Of a stretch of 7,381 bases of DNA, positions 1 to 7,050 are shown piece after piece. A program made the position numbers and the translations under genes. This stretch comes from Streptomyces katrae (GTDB lineage: Bacteria; Actinomycetota; Actinomycetes; Streptomycetales; Streptomycetaceae): positions 1 through 7,381 of the forward strand of contig NZ_JZWV01001032.1 of the NCBI RefSeq assembly GCF_000966975.1, given 5' to 3'. The notes under the pieces are model-generated. The model saw nothing but the letters and a program-made list of their open reading frames with translations, had not been told where the DNA came from and did not search any database. How positions within the stretch are numbered: position 1 is the first letter of the stretch; every line of letters starts with the position of its first letter.

Positions 1-10
1 TCCCCCCTCT

Positions 11-25
11 CCCCGGGAAGCGGGG
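11..25 (-). terminator. Possible weak GC hairpin downstream of the broken hypothetical gene
   Basis: A 5-bp perfect stem (CCCCG at 11-15, CGGGG at 21-25) with a 5-nt loop lies 19 bases past the stop of the minus-strand gene. There is no U tract after it on the minus strand. GC hairpins without U tails do end transcripts in Streptomyces, but stems this short arise easily by chance at this base composition. Confidence 0.2.
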
Positions 26-43
26 CCGCGGCGCATCCCGCCC

Positions 44-828
44 CTACCGTTCGCGTTCTTGCGCGGCCGCGTTGTACGCCGCCACCAGCGCCCGCCGGGC
101 CACCCGCTCCACCGGCCGCAGCGCCTCCGCACGCGCCGCCATCTCCGAGGCCGCCACCGCGCCCCCGTGGCCCCGCTCGTACGCCGGCGACACCATCAGG
201 TCCACCCGCTGCGCCAGCGCCAGCACCCGCACCGCCCGCGCCGGATACCCCGGCGCCAGCGCGTCCCGGCCCGCCTCCGCCCGCGCCCGGTACGCCGACA
301 GCGCCGCCTCGGCCACCGGCCCCGACGCCGCCACGTCCAGCCGCGTCAGCACCACCGTCGCCTCGCGCAGCGCCTCCGCCAGCTCCCGCTCCGCCTCACC
401 CAGCGACGGCACGTCCGCGGGCGGGGCCTCCCGCACCGGCAGGCACCGCCACGCCACACCACCGACACGTGCACGTCCCCCGTCGGACCCGCCTCCGCGA
501 CCTCGGGCACCAGCCCCAGCGCGGCCCCCGCGCACACCACCGCCTCCTCGGCCTCCAGCGCCGCCGCGTTGAACTCCGCCGGCCCGCTCAGCCCCAGCGG
601 ATGCCCCGGCGCCGGCAGGGCCACCCGCAGCCCGGTCACCCCCAGCGCCCGCAGCCGCCCCAGCGCCAGCGTGAGCCCCACCGGACCCGGCTCACCCGGC
701 AGCCCCGCCACCCGGTGCACCGCGTCCTCGCCCACGATCGACGACGCGGCCTCGTCGGGCGAGACATGACCGGCCAGCAGCGCGTTCCCCCAGGCGGCCA
801 GCCGCCCTGAACGTGGTTCGAAAAGCAT
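44..828 (-). pseudogene. Conserved hypothetical actinobacterial protein, frameshifted by a 5-bp tandem duplication
   Basis: Two minus-strand reading frames overlap here. The N-terminal part starts at the ATG at 828 (MLFEPRSGRLAAWGNALL...) and reads well to about DVHVSVVWR near 455. The C-terminal part continues in another frame from about WRCLPVREAPPADVPSLGEA to the TAG at 44-46. The join coincides with a perfect tandem CGCCA CGCCA at 447-456 on the plus strand. Removing one copy gives 780 bp, a single 259-residue frame reading ...HVSVVWRCLPVREAP... without interruption, so this is one gene broken by a duplication. The restored product is rich in Ala, Glu and Arg, has no membrane segment or signal peptide, and its C-terminal half looks helical. 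I recall similar uninterrupted proteins in other Streptomyces but know no function. It is divergent from the ABC ATPase gene. A sequencing or assembly error remains possible. Confidence 0.75.
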
Positions 829-832
829 CCCC

Positions 833-838
833 CCACTC
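833..838 (-). promoter_or_regulatory. -10-like hexamer placed for a leaderless start
   Basis: On the minus strand TAGAGT is followed by six G residues and then the ATG at 828, which places a transcription start on or next to the start codon. No convincing -35 hexamer is visible 16-18 bp further upstream. The G run could instead act as a poor ribosome binding site, but it touches the start codon. Confidence 0.35.
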
Positions 839-893
839 TACGGATCAGGCCCCGTACCCGGCCTGGCGCCCGGACCCCTCCCCGAGTGGCGTA

Positions 894-919
894 GGTTTTC
901 CCCTGGGGTTTTCCCCTGG
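894..919. repeat. Perfect 13-bp tandem direct repeat in a divergent promoter region
   Basis: GGTTTTCCCCTGG occurs twice head to tail (894-906 and 907-919), followed by GG. Each unit with its next bases contains the odd palindrome CCCC-T-GGGG (900-908 and 913-921), so two small symmetric sites sit 13 bp apart. The block is flanked by short inverted arms GTAGG (891-895) and CCTAC (927-931). It lies between the broken hypothetical gene (minus) and the ABC ATPase gene (plus), where an operator would be expected. No regulator can be named from the sequence. Confidence 0.6.
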
Positions 920-976
920 GGCCGCGCCTACAGGCGGGCACAGAGAACCGTGACTGCAAGGGGTGACAACACGCTC

Positions 977-1792
<816 letters not shown>

Positions 1793-1844
1793 CGCACCCA
1801 CGGCGGACGGCCCCCGCGCCCTGTCCGGCCGCGCCCGGCGGACC

Positions 1845-1850
1845 TACCAT
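1845..1850 (+). promoter_or_regulatory. -10-like hexamer placed for a leaderless nfeD-type gene
   Basis: TACCAT ends six bases before the GTG at 1857. No Shine-Dalgarno sequence precedes that GTG, and two out-of-frame ATGs (1849 and 1855) would compete on a longer leader. This fits a transcript beginning at the GTG. The -35 position (TGTCCG at 1822-1827, 17-bp spacer) matches consensus poorly. Confidence 0.35.
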
Positions 1851-1856
1851 GACCAT

Positions 1857-2285
1857 GTGGACATCGACGCATGGGTGTGGTGGCTCATCGGCGCGGTCGG
1901 ACTGGGCATCCCCCTCGTCCTCACCGCGATGCCGGAGTTCGGCATGTTCGCCGTCGGCGCCGTCGCCGCCTCCGTCACGGCGGCCCTCGGCGCCGGACCG
2001 GTGGCCCAGGTCCTGGTCTTCGTCATCGTGTCGGTCGCGCTGATCGCCGTCGTCCGGCCGATCGCCAACCGGCACCTCAACCAGCGACCCCAACACCGCA
2101 GCGGCATCGAGGCGTTGAAGGGCAGAACCGCAGTCGTCCTCGAACGGGTCGACGGCAGCGGCGGCCGCATCAAGCTCGCCGGCGAGGTCTGGTCCGCCCG
2201 CGCCCTCGACACGCACAGCAGTTTCGAACCCGGCCAGTCCGTCGACGTCGTGGACATCGACGGAGCGACCGCGGTCGTCATGTGA
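1857..2285 (+). CDS. Short NfeD-like membrane protein with C-terminal OB-fold domain
   Basis: The 142-residue product has the short-form NfeD architecture. Three hydrophobic segments (about residues 6-25, 28-46 and 48-66) are followed by a basic linker (RPIANRHLNQRPQHR) and a soluble domain from the conserved GIEALKG (83-89) to the C-terminus, the size and pattern of the NfeD OB fold. Proteins of this family are partners of SPFH/stomatin proteins, as in E. coli YbbK(QmcA)/YbbJ, and an SPFH gene follows 85 bp downstream in the same direction. That supports the assignment and a role in membrane-domain organisation or quality control. The GTG start at 1857 gives the expected MDIDAWVWW N-terminus; no ribosome site precedes it, and a leaderless message is likely. 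The short form lacks the ClpP-like protease domain of long NfeD proteins. Confidence 0.88.
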   Translation: MDIDAWVWWLIGAVGLGIPLVLTAMPEFGMFAVGAVAASVTAALGAGPVAQVLVFVIVSVALIAVVRPIANRHLNQRPQHRSGIEALKGRTAVVLERVDGSGGRIKLAGEVWSARALDTHSSFEPGQSVDVVDIDGATAVVM

Positions 2286-2370
2286 GCAAGCAGCCCACCC
2301 GCGGCCCCGGGGTCTGCGAGACTCCGATCAACGGGGCAGCACAGACAGCCGGAAGGGCACGGGGAAACGC

Positions 2371-3345
2371 ATGCAACCGATCATCATCGTCCTGATCATC
2401 CTGGTGGTACTGGTCTTCATCGCCCTGGTCAAGACGATCCAGGTGATCCCGCAGGCCAGCGCAGCCATCGTCGAGCGGTTCGGCCGCTACACCCGCACCC
2501 TCAACGCGGGCCTCAACATCGTCGTCCCGTTCATCGACTCCATCCGCAACCGGATCGACCTCCGCGAACAGGTCGTCCCCTTCCCGCCGCAGCCGGTCAT
2601 CACCCAGGACAACCTGGTCGTCAACATCGACACCGTCATCTACTACCAGGTGACCGACGCCCGCGCCGCCACGTACGAAGTGGCCAGCTACATCCAGGCC
2701 ATCGAGCAGCTCACCGTCACCACGCTGCGCAACATCATCGGCGGCATGGACCTGGAACGGACCCTCACCTCCCGCGAGGAGATCAACGCCGCCCTGCGCG
2801 GAGTCCTCGACGAGGCCACCGGCAAGTGGGGCATCCGCGTCAACCGCGTCGAGCTCAAGGCCATCGAGCCGCCCACCTCCATCCAGGACTCGATGGAGAA
2901 GCAGATGCGCGCCGACCGCGACAAGCGCGCCGCGATCCTCCAGGCCGAGGGCGTCCGGCAGTCGGAGATCCTGCGCGCCGAGGGCGAGAAGCAGTCCTCC
3001 ATCCTGCGCGCCGAGGGCGAGGCCAAGGCCGCCGCCCTCAAGGCGGAGGGCGAGGCCCAGGCCATCCGTACGGTCTTCGAGTCCATCCACGCCGGCGACG
3101 CCGACCAGAAGCTCCTCGCCTACCAGTACCTCCAGATGCTCCCGAAGATCGCCGAAGGCGACGCCAACAAGCTCTGGATCGTGCCCAGCGAGATCGGGGA
3201 CGCACTCAAGGGCCTCTCGGGCGCCATGGGCAACTTCGGCCCCCTGGGCGGCGGTTCCGCCGGTTTCAACCCGCAGAACCCCGGCAAGGGAGCCCCCGAG
3301 GCCGCCAGCGGGCCCGAGCGCCGGGAACAGCCCCCCATCGACTGA
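2371..3345 (+). CDS. SPFH/Band 7 (stomatin/paraslipin-type) membrane-anchored protein
   Basis: The product has 324 residues. A hydrophobic N-terminal anchor (residues 3-22) precedes the SPFH/Band 7 domain (about 25-185), recognisable from VIPQASAAIVERFGRY, the PFPPQPVITQDNL segment and GIRVNRVELKAIEPP. Next come four 11-residue units on the pattern ILxAEGxxQxx (189-199, 200-210, 211-221, 222-232), the charged helix that drives oligomerisation in stomatins and paraslipins. A conserved segment follows (LLAYQYLQMLPKIAEG from 248, then LWIVPSE from 268), and the tail is rich in Gly, Pro and Ala. The family forms large membrane-bound rings that organise lipid domains or regulate membrane proteases. 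The ATG at 2371 is preceded by GGGGAAA at a usable distance. It follows the NfeD gene by 85 bp and is probably co-expressed with it. E. coli QmcA is the nearest named relative by type. Confidence 0.93.
   Translation: MQPIIIVLIILVVLVFIALVKTIQVIPQASAAIVERFGRYTRTLNAGLNIVVPFIDSIRNRIDLREQVVPFPPQPVITQDNLVVNIDTVIYYQVTDARAATYEVASYIQAIEQLTVTTLRNIIGGMDLERTLTSREEINAALRGVLDEATGKWGIRVNRVELKAIEPPTSIQDSMEKQMRADRDKRAAILQAEGVRQSEILRAEGEKQSSILRAEGEAKAAALKAEGEAQAIRTVFESIHAGDADQKLLAYQYLQMLPKIAEGDANKLWIVPSEIGDALKGLSGAMGNFGPLGGGSAGFNPQNPGKGAPEAASGPERREQPPID
2935..3066 (+). repeat. Four 33-bp units coding the coiled-coil repeat of the SPFH protein
   Basis: Four consecutive 33-bp units encode ILQAEGVRQSE, ILRAEGEKQSS, ILRAEGEAKAA and ALKAEGEAQAI. 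Units two and three are nearly identical at the DNA level over their first half (ATCCTGCGCGCCGAGGGCGA). Such 11-residue repeats are normal in this family, and unit number is a place where length variation could arise. Confidence 0.8.
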
Positions 3346-3436
3346 CACGGCCCTCCCCTTCGTGCATGATCAGTGAGGCCCCTCGACCTTCATGGCGGGG
3401 AGGCGACTCACTCACGCAAAGGGGATGGCTCCGTCC

Positions 3437-3454
3437 ATGTCCATGTCCATGTCC
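3437..3454 (+). repeat. ATGTCC hexanucleotide tandem repeat at the permease start
   Basis: Three perfect ATGTCC units are flanked by the one-base variants CCGTCC before and GTCTGG after. They encode Met-Ser three times, giving three consecutive in-frame start codons. Unit gain or loss would shift the distance from the AAAGGGG element to the first usable ATG without breaking the frame. Confidence 0.9.
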
Positions 3455-4219
3455 GTCTGGGAATCACTCGCGGTCCTCGCCGCCGGAATCGGCGCCGGCA
3501 CCATCAACACCATCGTCGGCTCCGGCACCCTGATCACCTTCCCCGTACTCCTCGCCACCGGCCTGCCCCCGGTGACCGCCAACGTCTCCAACACCCTCGG
3601 CCTGGTGCCCGGTTCCATCAGCGGGGCCATCGGCTACCGCAAGGAACTCCGCGGCCAGCGCGGCCGGGTCCTGCGGCTCGGCGCGGTCTCCCTCATCGGC
3701 GGACTCGCGGGCGCGATCCTGCTCCTCACCCTGCCGTCGGACTCCTTCGACACGATCGTGCCCGTCCTCATCGGCCTGGCCCTCGTCCTCGTCGTCCTCC
3801 AGCCGAAGCTCGCCGCGGCCCTGCGCCGCCGCCAGGAGGCCGCCGGCGGCGACACCGCACACCCCGACGGCGGCCCGGCCCTGCTCACCGGCATGCTGCT
3901 CTCCAGCGCGTACGGGGGCTACTTCGGCGCCGCCCAGGGCGTCCTCTACCTCGGCCTGATGGGGCTGCTGCTCCACGAGGACCTGCAACGCATCAACGCC
4001 GTCAAGAACGTGGTCGCCGCCCTCGTCAACGGCATCGCCGCCGTCTTCTTCCTCTTCGTCGCCGACTTCGACTGGACGGCCGTCCTCCTCATCGCCGTCG
4101 GCTCCACCATCGGCGGCCAGATAGGCGCCAAGGTCGGCCGCCGACTGCCCCCGGCCGTCCTGCGCGGCGTCATCGTCACGGTCGGCATCCTGGCCATCGT
4201 CCAGCTGCTGCTCCGCTGA
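3437..4219 (+). CDS. TauE/SafE-family sulfite exporter-like membrane permease
   Basis: The protein has 260 residues from this start and about eight hydrophobic segments. It shows the internal duplication typical of TauE/SafE: GAGTINTIVGSGTLITFPVLLATGLPP...SNTLGL (about 19-56) corresponds to GGYFGAAQGVLYLGLMGLLLHEDLQRINAVKNVV (about 160-193). A basic cytoplasmic loop with RRRQ lies near 130-133. Members are implicated in export of sulfite or other sulfur-containing anions; the substrate here is unknown. The start is ambiguous. In-frame ATGs occur at 3392, 3425, 3437, 3443 and 3449. AAAGGGG (3418-3424) abuts 3425 and lies 12 nt before 3437, so 3437 is chosen; the family-like N-terminus MSVWESL begins at 3449. 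It follows the SPFH gene by about 90 bp and converges on the HNH gene across a hairpin. Confidence 0.9.
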   Translation: MSMSMSVWESLAVLAAGIGAGTINTIVGSGTLITFPVLLATGLPPVTANVSNTLGLVPGSISGAIGYRKELRGQRGRVLRLGAVSLIGGLAGAILLLTLPSDSFDTIVPVLIGLALVLVVLQPKLAAALRRRQEAAGGDTAHPDGGPALLTGMLLSSAYGGYFGAAQGVLYLGLMGLLLHEDLQRINAVKNVVAALVNGIAAVFFLFVADFDWTAVLLIAVGSTIGGQIGAKVGRRLPPAVLRGVIVTVGILAIVQLLLR

Positions 4220-4238
4220 GGGACGTAGAAGAAATACG

Positions 4239-4275
4239 CCGCCCCGTCCGCGGCACGAAGCGGCGGACGGGGCGG
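4239..4275 (-). terminator. Strong intrinsic terminator between convergent permease and HNH genes
   Basis: A perfect 13-bp stem (4239-4251 with 4263-4275) encloses an 11-nt loop. On the minus strand the stem is followed by a U-rich run (TATTTCTTC at 4237-4229), so it is a canonical intrinsic terminator for the HNH gene, whose stop is 25 bp upstream. On the plus strand there is no U tract, but so stable a stem 20 bp after the permease stop probably limits read-through that way too. Confidence 0.85.
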
Positions 4276-4300
4276 AAGAGACAGGAGCGGCGGGCGGGGA

Positions 4301-4804
4301 TCAGGCGGAACGGGCCAGCCAGTCGGGCAGCTCCTCCTGCCCGCCGACCCCCAGCGCGAGCAGCATCGCGTCCGCCGGAGACGGCACGAAGGGCTTCCGG
4401 AGCAGCGGCATCCCCGCCTCCTCCGGAGTCCGCGCCGCCTTGCGGTGGTTGTCCTCCGCACAGGAAGCCACCGTGTTCAGCCAGGTGTCCCCGCCCCCCT
4501 GGGCCCTCGGCAGCACATGGTCCACCGTCGTCGCACGCTTCCCGCAGTACGCGCACCGGTGCTGGTCCCGGACCAGCACCCCCCGCCGCGACCAGGGAGC
4601 ATGTCTTCGGAACGGCACCCGTACGTACCTGCACAGCCGGATCACCCGGGGCATCGGAAGGTCCACGGCGGCCGCACGCACACGCAGTTCGGGGTGGGAC
4701 TGTTCCACCACGGCCTTGTCCTGGAGCACCAGAACGACGGCCCGGTTCAGCGACACCGTCGACAGCGGCTCGAAGCTCGCGTTCAGTACCAGCGTGTCCC
4801 GCAT
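4301..4804 (-). CDS. HNH endonuclease family protein
   Basis: The 167-residue protein has an N-terminal region typical of the actinobacterial family (MRDTLVLNASFEPLSTVSLNRAVVLVL) and a C-terminal HNH domain. The latter shows CAYC (Cys84 and Cys87), VDHVLPR (Asp95, His96), the central Asn110 in TWLN, and CAEDNHRKA (Cys115, Asn119, His120). The first zinc-binding pair is intact, but the second CxxC-like position reads C-A-E-D, so only one Cys is present there. The family is presumed to cut DNA in a metal-dependent way; the physiological role is unknown and no methylase or partner is adjacent. The start at 4804 is set by GGGAGGTG centred about 10 nt upstream. The frame is open further upstream to 4957, but that part crosses a terminator and a repeat and is unlikely to be translated. 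Confidence 0.9.
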   Translation of the reverse strand: MRDTLVLNASFEPLSTVSLNRAVVLVLQDKAVVEQSHPELRVRAAAVDLPMPRVIRLCRYVRVPFRRHAPWSRRGVLVRDQHRCAYCGKRATTVDHVLPRAQGGGDTWLNTVASCAEDNHRKAARTPEEAGMPLLRKPFVPSPADAMLLALGVGGQEELPDWLARSA

Positions 4805-4824
4805 CTCGCCCACCTCCCGTGTGC

Positions 4825-4871
4825 AGGCCCGCGACCACCCTGGCGGCAAGGCCCGCAACCACTCTGGCCGC
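4825..4871 (-). repeat. Imperfect 24-bp-period tandem repeat upstream of the HNH gene
   Basis: Units at 4825-4847 and 4849-4871 agree at 20 of 23 positions (AGGCCCGCGACCACCCTGGC against AGGCCCGCAACCACTCTGGC on the plus strand). On the minus strand each unit holds a -10-like element, CAGAGT in the distal unit and CAGGGT in the gene-proximal unit. The repeat lies just before the HNH ribosome site. Confidence 0.7.
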
Positions 4872-4889
4872 GCGCGCCACGCGGGACAA
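4861..4889 (-). promoter_or_regulatory. Candidate promoter of the HNH gene
   Basis: On the minus strand TTGTCC (4889-4884) is separated by 17 bp from CAGAGT (4866-4861). Each differs from the housekeeping consensus at one or two positions. It lies downstream of the PEBP terminator and upstream of the HNH start, as an independent promoter should. Confidence 0.4.
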
Positions 4890-4892
4890 CGC

Positions 4893-4936
4893 AATAAAAA
4901 TGCCCGGCCCCGGCCTTCTTTAGACCAGGACCGGGC
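4893..4936 (-). terminator. Intrinsic terminator of the spo0M-PEBP transcript
   Basis: In minus-strand RNA, positions 4936-4925 pair with 4913-4902 over 12 bp, ten Watson-Crick and two G-U pairs, around an 11-nt loop. An AUUUUUAUU tail follows directly. On the plus strand the two wobble positions become C-A mismatches, so the element is directional. It sits 17 bp past the PEBP stop codon. Confidence 0.88.
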
Positions 4937-4953
4937 GAACACCGGGAGAACGA

Positions 4954-5490
4954 TCAACGCGCCGCGGGCGACTCGTACTCACCGATCAGCTGGGCCCGGC
5001 CCAGCGCGTGGAACCGCAGGTGGAACCCGACGACCGCCGGGGAGGAGTCCGCGTCCGGCCCGAGCTGCTCCCGGTCCACCGCGTAGACGGTGAACACGTA
5101 CCGGTGCCGCTCCCCGCGCGGCGGAGCCGCCCCGCCGAAGTCGCGCGTGCCGTAGTCGTTGCGCACGTGCACCGCACCCTCCGGCAGGCCCACGAAGTCC
5201 CCGCTGCCCGCGCCGGCGGGCAGCGAGGTCACCGAGGCCGGGATGTCGAAGAGCACCCAGTGCCAGAACCCGCTGCCCGTCGGGGCGTCAGGGTCGAAGC
5301 AGGTCACCGCGAAGCTCTTCGTCCCCTCGGGGAAACCCTCCCAGCTCAGCTGCGGGGAGAGGTTCTTGCCCGTCAGGACCTGGGCCGCGTGCAGATCGGC
5401 ACCGGGCGAGACGTCCTCGCTGGTCACCGTGAAGGACGCCACCTCGGGGTGGAAGTCGTGCGGAAGGGGAGCCCTTTTCTGTTCGGCCAC
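4954..5490 (-). CDS. YbhB/YbcL-type phosphatidylethanolamine-binding (PEBP) family protein
   Basis: The 178-residue cytosolic protein has no signal peptide. It carries both bacterial PEBP signatures: [19 protein letters not shown] (from residue 66; Asp66, Asp68, Pro70 and His77 line the ligand pocket in the family) and [24 protein letters not shown] (from 116), with NLSPQLSW earlier (43-50). Length matches the family. Bacterial members bind small phospho-anions or amines in structures, but cellular function is poorly defined, and the common name Raf kinase inhibitor-like does not imply a kinase target here. The start is GTG at 5490 with AGGAGGA five to six bases upstream, a strong ribosome site. 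It follows the spo0M gene by 40 bp on the same strand and ends before an intrinsic terminator, so the two are probably one operon. Confidence 0.93.
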   Translation of the reverse strand: MAEQKRAPLPHDFHPEVASFTVTSEDVSPGADLHAAQVLTGKNLSPQLSWEGFPEGTKSFAVTCFDPDAPTGSGFWHWVLFDIPASVTSLPAGAGSGDFVGLPEGAVHVRNDYGTRDFGGAAPPRGERHRYVFTVYAVDREQLGPDADSSPAVVGFHLRFHALGRAQLIGEYESPAAR

Positions 5491-5530
5491 TGCTGTCCTC
5501 CTGGATCGGATGAGGGGTACGCGCCCGAGC

Positions 5531-6313
5531 CTAGAACCAGTTGCGCTGCGAACCGACCGAGGCGATCCACTGGTTCAGGTACGCCGCCCAGTCGGTCCCC
5601 TCGTACGAGTGCAGACCCACCTGGAAGCAGCGGTAGGTGTCACTGCCCTCGCTGAACAGCCCCGGCTTCTTGTCCATCTCCAGCACGACGTCCATCTCGT
5701 GCCCGTCCGAGACGAAGGTCAGCTCCACCTGGTTCAGGCCCCGGTACTGCGACGGCGGCAGGAACTCGATCTCCTGGTAGAAGGGCAGCGTCTGGCGCGT
5801 CCCGCGGATGTGCCCGCGTTCCATGTCCGCGCTGCGGAAACCGAAGCCCAGCTGCCGGAACGCGTCCAGGATCGCCTGCTGCGCCGGCACCGGGTGCACG
5901 TTGATCGGGTCCAGGTCGCCCGCGTCCACCGCGCGCGCGATCTCCAGCTCCGTGCTCACCCCGATGCTCATCCCGTGCAGGGGGTGGCCCTCGAAGTGGG
6001 TGATCGGCGTCTCCGCCGGGATCTCCAGCGCGAACGGCACCACGTGCAGGGCGTTCGGCTGCACCTTGAAGGCACCGCCGAGGCGCTGCTTGGTGAAGAC
6101 GATGTCCTGCTTGTACTCGTGGTCGCCGCCCTCCACCTCCACCCGCGCCTGGAGACCCACCGAGAGCCCCTCGATCTGCTGCTCCACGGACCCGCCCTGG
6201 ATCCGCACCTCGCCCTGGACGATCCCGCCGGGCACCACGTTCGGCTCGGTGATGATCGTGTCCACCGAAGCGCCACCGGCCCCCAGGCTCGCGAGCAGCT
6301 TCCTGAACCCCAT
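5531..6313 (-). CDS. Spo0M-family sporulation-control-like protein (arrestin-like fold)
   Basis: The 260-residue protein begins [20 protein letters not shown] and contains [16 protein letters not shown] (about 26-41), the region [18 protein letters not shown] and the C-terminal segment [11 protein letters not shown], all characteristic of the SpoOM family (Pfam Spo0M). Family members are soluble, acidic, two-lobed arrestin-like proteins; Bacillus subtilis Spo0M influences sporulation stage 0 and cell-shape phenotypes by an unknown mechanism. In Streptomyces the link to development is inference only. The ATG at 6313 is preceded by AAGGGGAGA at good spacing, which fixes the start. The gene is the first of a probable two-gene transcript with the PEBP gene and diverges from the DNA glycosylase gene across 95 bp. 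No signal peptide or membrane segment is visible. Confidence 0.92.
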   Translation of the reverse strand: MGFRKLLASLGAGGASVDTIITEPNVVPGGIVQGEVRIQGGSVEQQIEGLSVGLQARVEVEGGDHEYKQDIVFTKQRLGGAFKVQPNALHVVPFALEIPAETPITHFEGHPLHGMSIGVSTELEIARAVDAGDLDPINVHPVPAQQAILDAFRQLGFGFRSADMERGHIRGTRQTLPFYQEIEFLPPSQYRGLNQVELTFVSDGHEMDVVLEMDKKPGLFSEGSDTYRCFQVGLHSYEGTDWAAYLNQWIASVGSQRNWF

Positions 6314-6357
6314 GTCGATCTCCCCTTAAGACTTGTGCGACTACTCAGTACCAACGC

Positions 6358-6393
6358 GGAACATTAGGCCCCGGTTGCACGGGAGGATGTTCC
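6358..6393. promoter_or_regulatory. Inverted repeat in the spo0M / glycosylase divergent region
   Basis: GGAACAT (6358-6364) and ATGTTCC (6387-6393) are perfect 7-bp inverted arms 22 bp apart, so the arm centres are 29 bp apart, close to three helical turns. The element lies in the only space between two divergent genes, where a dimeric regulator could control both. A hairpin role is less likely given the wide spacing. No regulator can be named. Confidence 0.4.
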
Positions 6394-6395
6394 AC

Positions 6396-6401
6396 TACCC
6401 T
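6396..6401 (+). promoter_or_regulatory. -10-like hexamer placed for a leaderless glycosylase transcript
   Basis: TACCCT ends seven bases before the ATG at 6409, and the only purine-rich element, GGGAGGA at 6381-6387, is 21 nt from the ATG, too far to serve as a ribosome site. TTGCAC at 6375-6380 is a possible -35 but the spacer would be only 15 bp. Confidence 0.35.
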
Positions 6402-6408
6402 CGGCCGG

Positions 6409-7050
6409 ATGAGCGCGCGCCCCGACCGTACGCCCCTGCCCCGGTCCTTCTTCGACCGCCCGGTCCTCACCGTGGCCCCCGACCTGCTCGGCCGCATCCT
6501 GGTCCGCCGTACCCCGGACGGCCCGATCGAACTGCGCATCACGGAGGTGGAGGCGTACGAGGGCGAGGCCGACCCGGGCTCCCACGCCTACCGGGGCCGC
6601 ACCGCCCGCAACTCCTCGATGTTCGGCCCGCCCGGACACGCGTACGTCTACTTCATCTACGGCATGTGGTTCAGCCTCAACCTGGTCTGCGGCCCTCCGG
6701 GTCACGCGAGCGGAGTACTGGTGCGGGCCGGCGAGGTGACGGTGGGCGCCGACCTGGCTGCCAAACGTCGGATTACGGCCAGAAACCCGCGAGAACTGGC
6801 CAAGGGTCCGGCCCGTCTGGCCACGGCCCTGGACGTGGACCGCTCCCTCGACGGCACCGACCTCTGCGCGGGGCCCGACTCCCCCCTCTCCCTCCTCGCG
6901 GGCACCCCCGTCCCTCCCGACCAGGTGGGCAACGGCCCGCGCACGGGAGTCGGCGGCGCCGGCGCGGCACACCCCTACCGCTACTGGATCAGCGGGGACC
7001 CGACCGTCAGCCCGTACCGCGCCCACGCGCCGCGCCGACGGGCAACTTGA
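6409..7050 (+). CDS. mag: DNA-3-methyladenine glycosylase (AAG/MPG family)
   Basis: The 213-residue enzyme removes alkylated purines such as 3-methyladenine and, in relatives, hypoxanthine from DNA, starting base-excision repair. The AAG fold signatures are complete: [20 protein letters not shown] (44-63) holds the catalytic Glu48 and the tyrosine Tyr50 and His59 that line the flipped-base pocket by alignment with human AAG Glu125, Tyr127 and His136. [13 protein letters not shown] (79-91) has Tyr81 at the DNA-intercalating position (human Tyr159), and GVLVRAGEV holds Arg106. [10 protein letters not shown] and the GPRTGV/PYRYW segments follow as usual. The start at 6409 lacks a ribosome site and fits a leaderless message. 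The gene is divergent from spo0M, and its stop codon overlaps the -35 of a likely rRNA operon promoter. This is a different protein family from E. coli Tag and AlkA. Confidence 0.95.
   Translation: MSARPDRTPLPRSFFDRPVLTVAPDLLGRILVRRTPDGPIELRITEVEAYEGEADPGSHAYRGRTARNSSMFGPPGHAYVYFIYGMWFSLNLVCGPPGHASGVLVRAGEVTVGADLAAKRRITARNPRELAKGPARLATALDVDRSLDGTDLCAGPDSPLSLLAGTPVPPDQVGNGPRTGVGGAGAAHPYRYWISGDPTVSPYRAHAPRRRAT

Noticed and set aside
44..828. Programmed ribosomal frameshift as an explanation for the split frame
   Set aside because: There is no slippery run or downstream structure at the junction, and an exact tandem 5-bp copy at the join explains the shift more simply.
2278..3348. 356-codon open frame antisense to the SPFH gene
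   Set aside because: Its composition (Gly, Asp, Leu, Val runs) mirrors the codon pattern of the opposite strand, and it covers exactly the SPFH gene, which has clear domains.
3373..4923. 516-codon plus-strand frame across the permease and HNH region
   Set aside because: Arg/Pro/Ala-rich shadow typical of high-GC DNA; it runs through a terminator hairpin and two convergent real genes.
4805..4957. N-terminal extension of the HNH protein up to 4957
   Set aside because: The extension spans the U-tailed terminator and the 24-bp repeat and has no ribosome site; the ATG at 4804 has GGGAGGTG in place.
5159..6367. 402-codon plus-strand frame opposite spo0M and PEBP genes
   Set aside because: Shadow frame rich in His, Arg, Leu and Val with no motif; the minus strand has two recognised families with ribosome sites.
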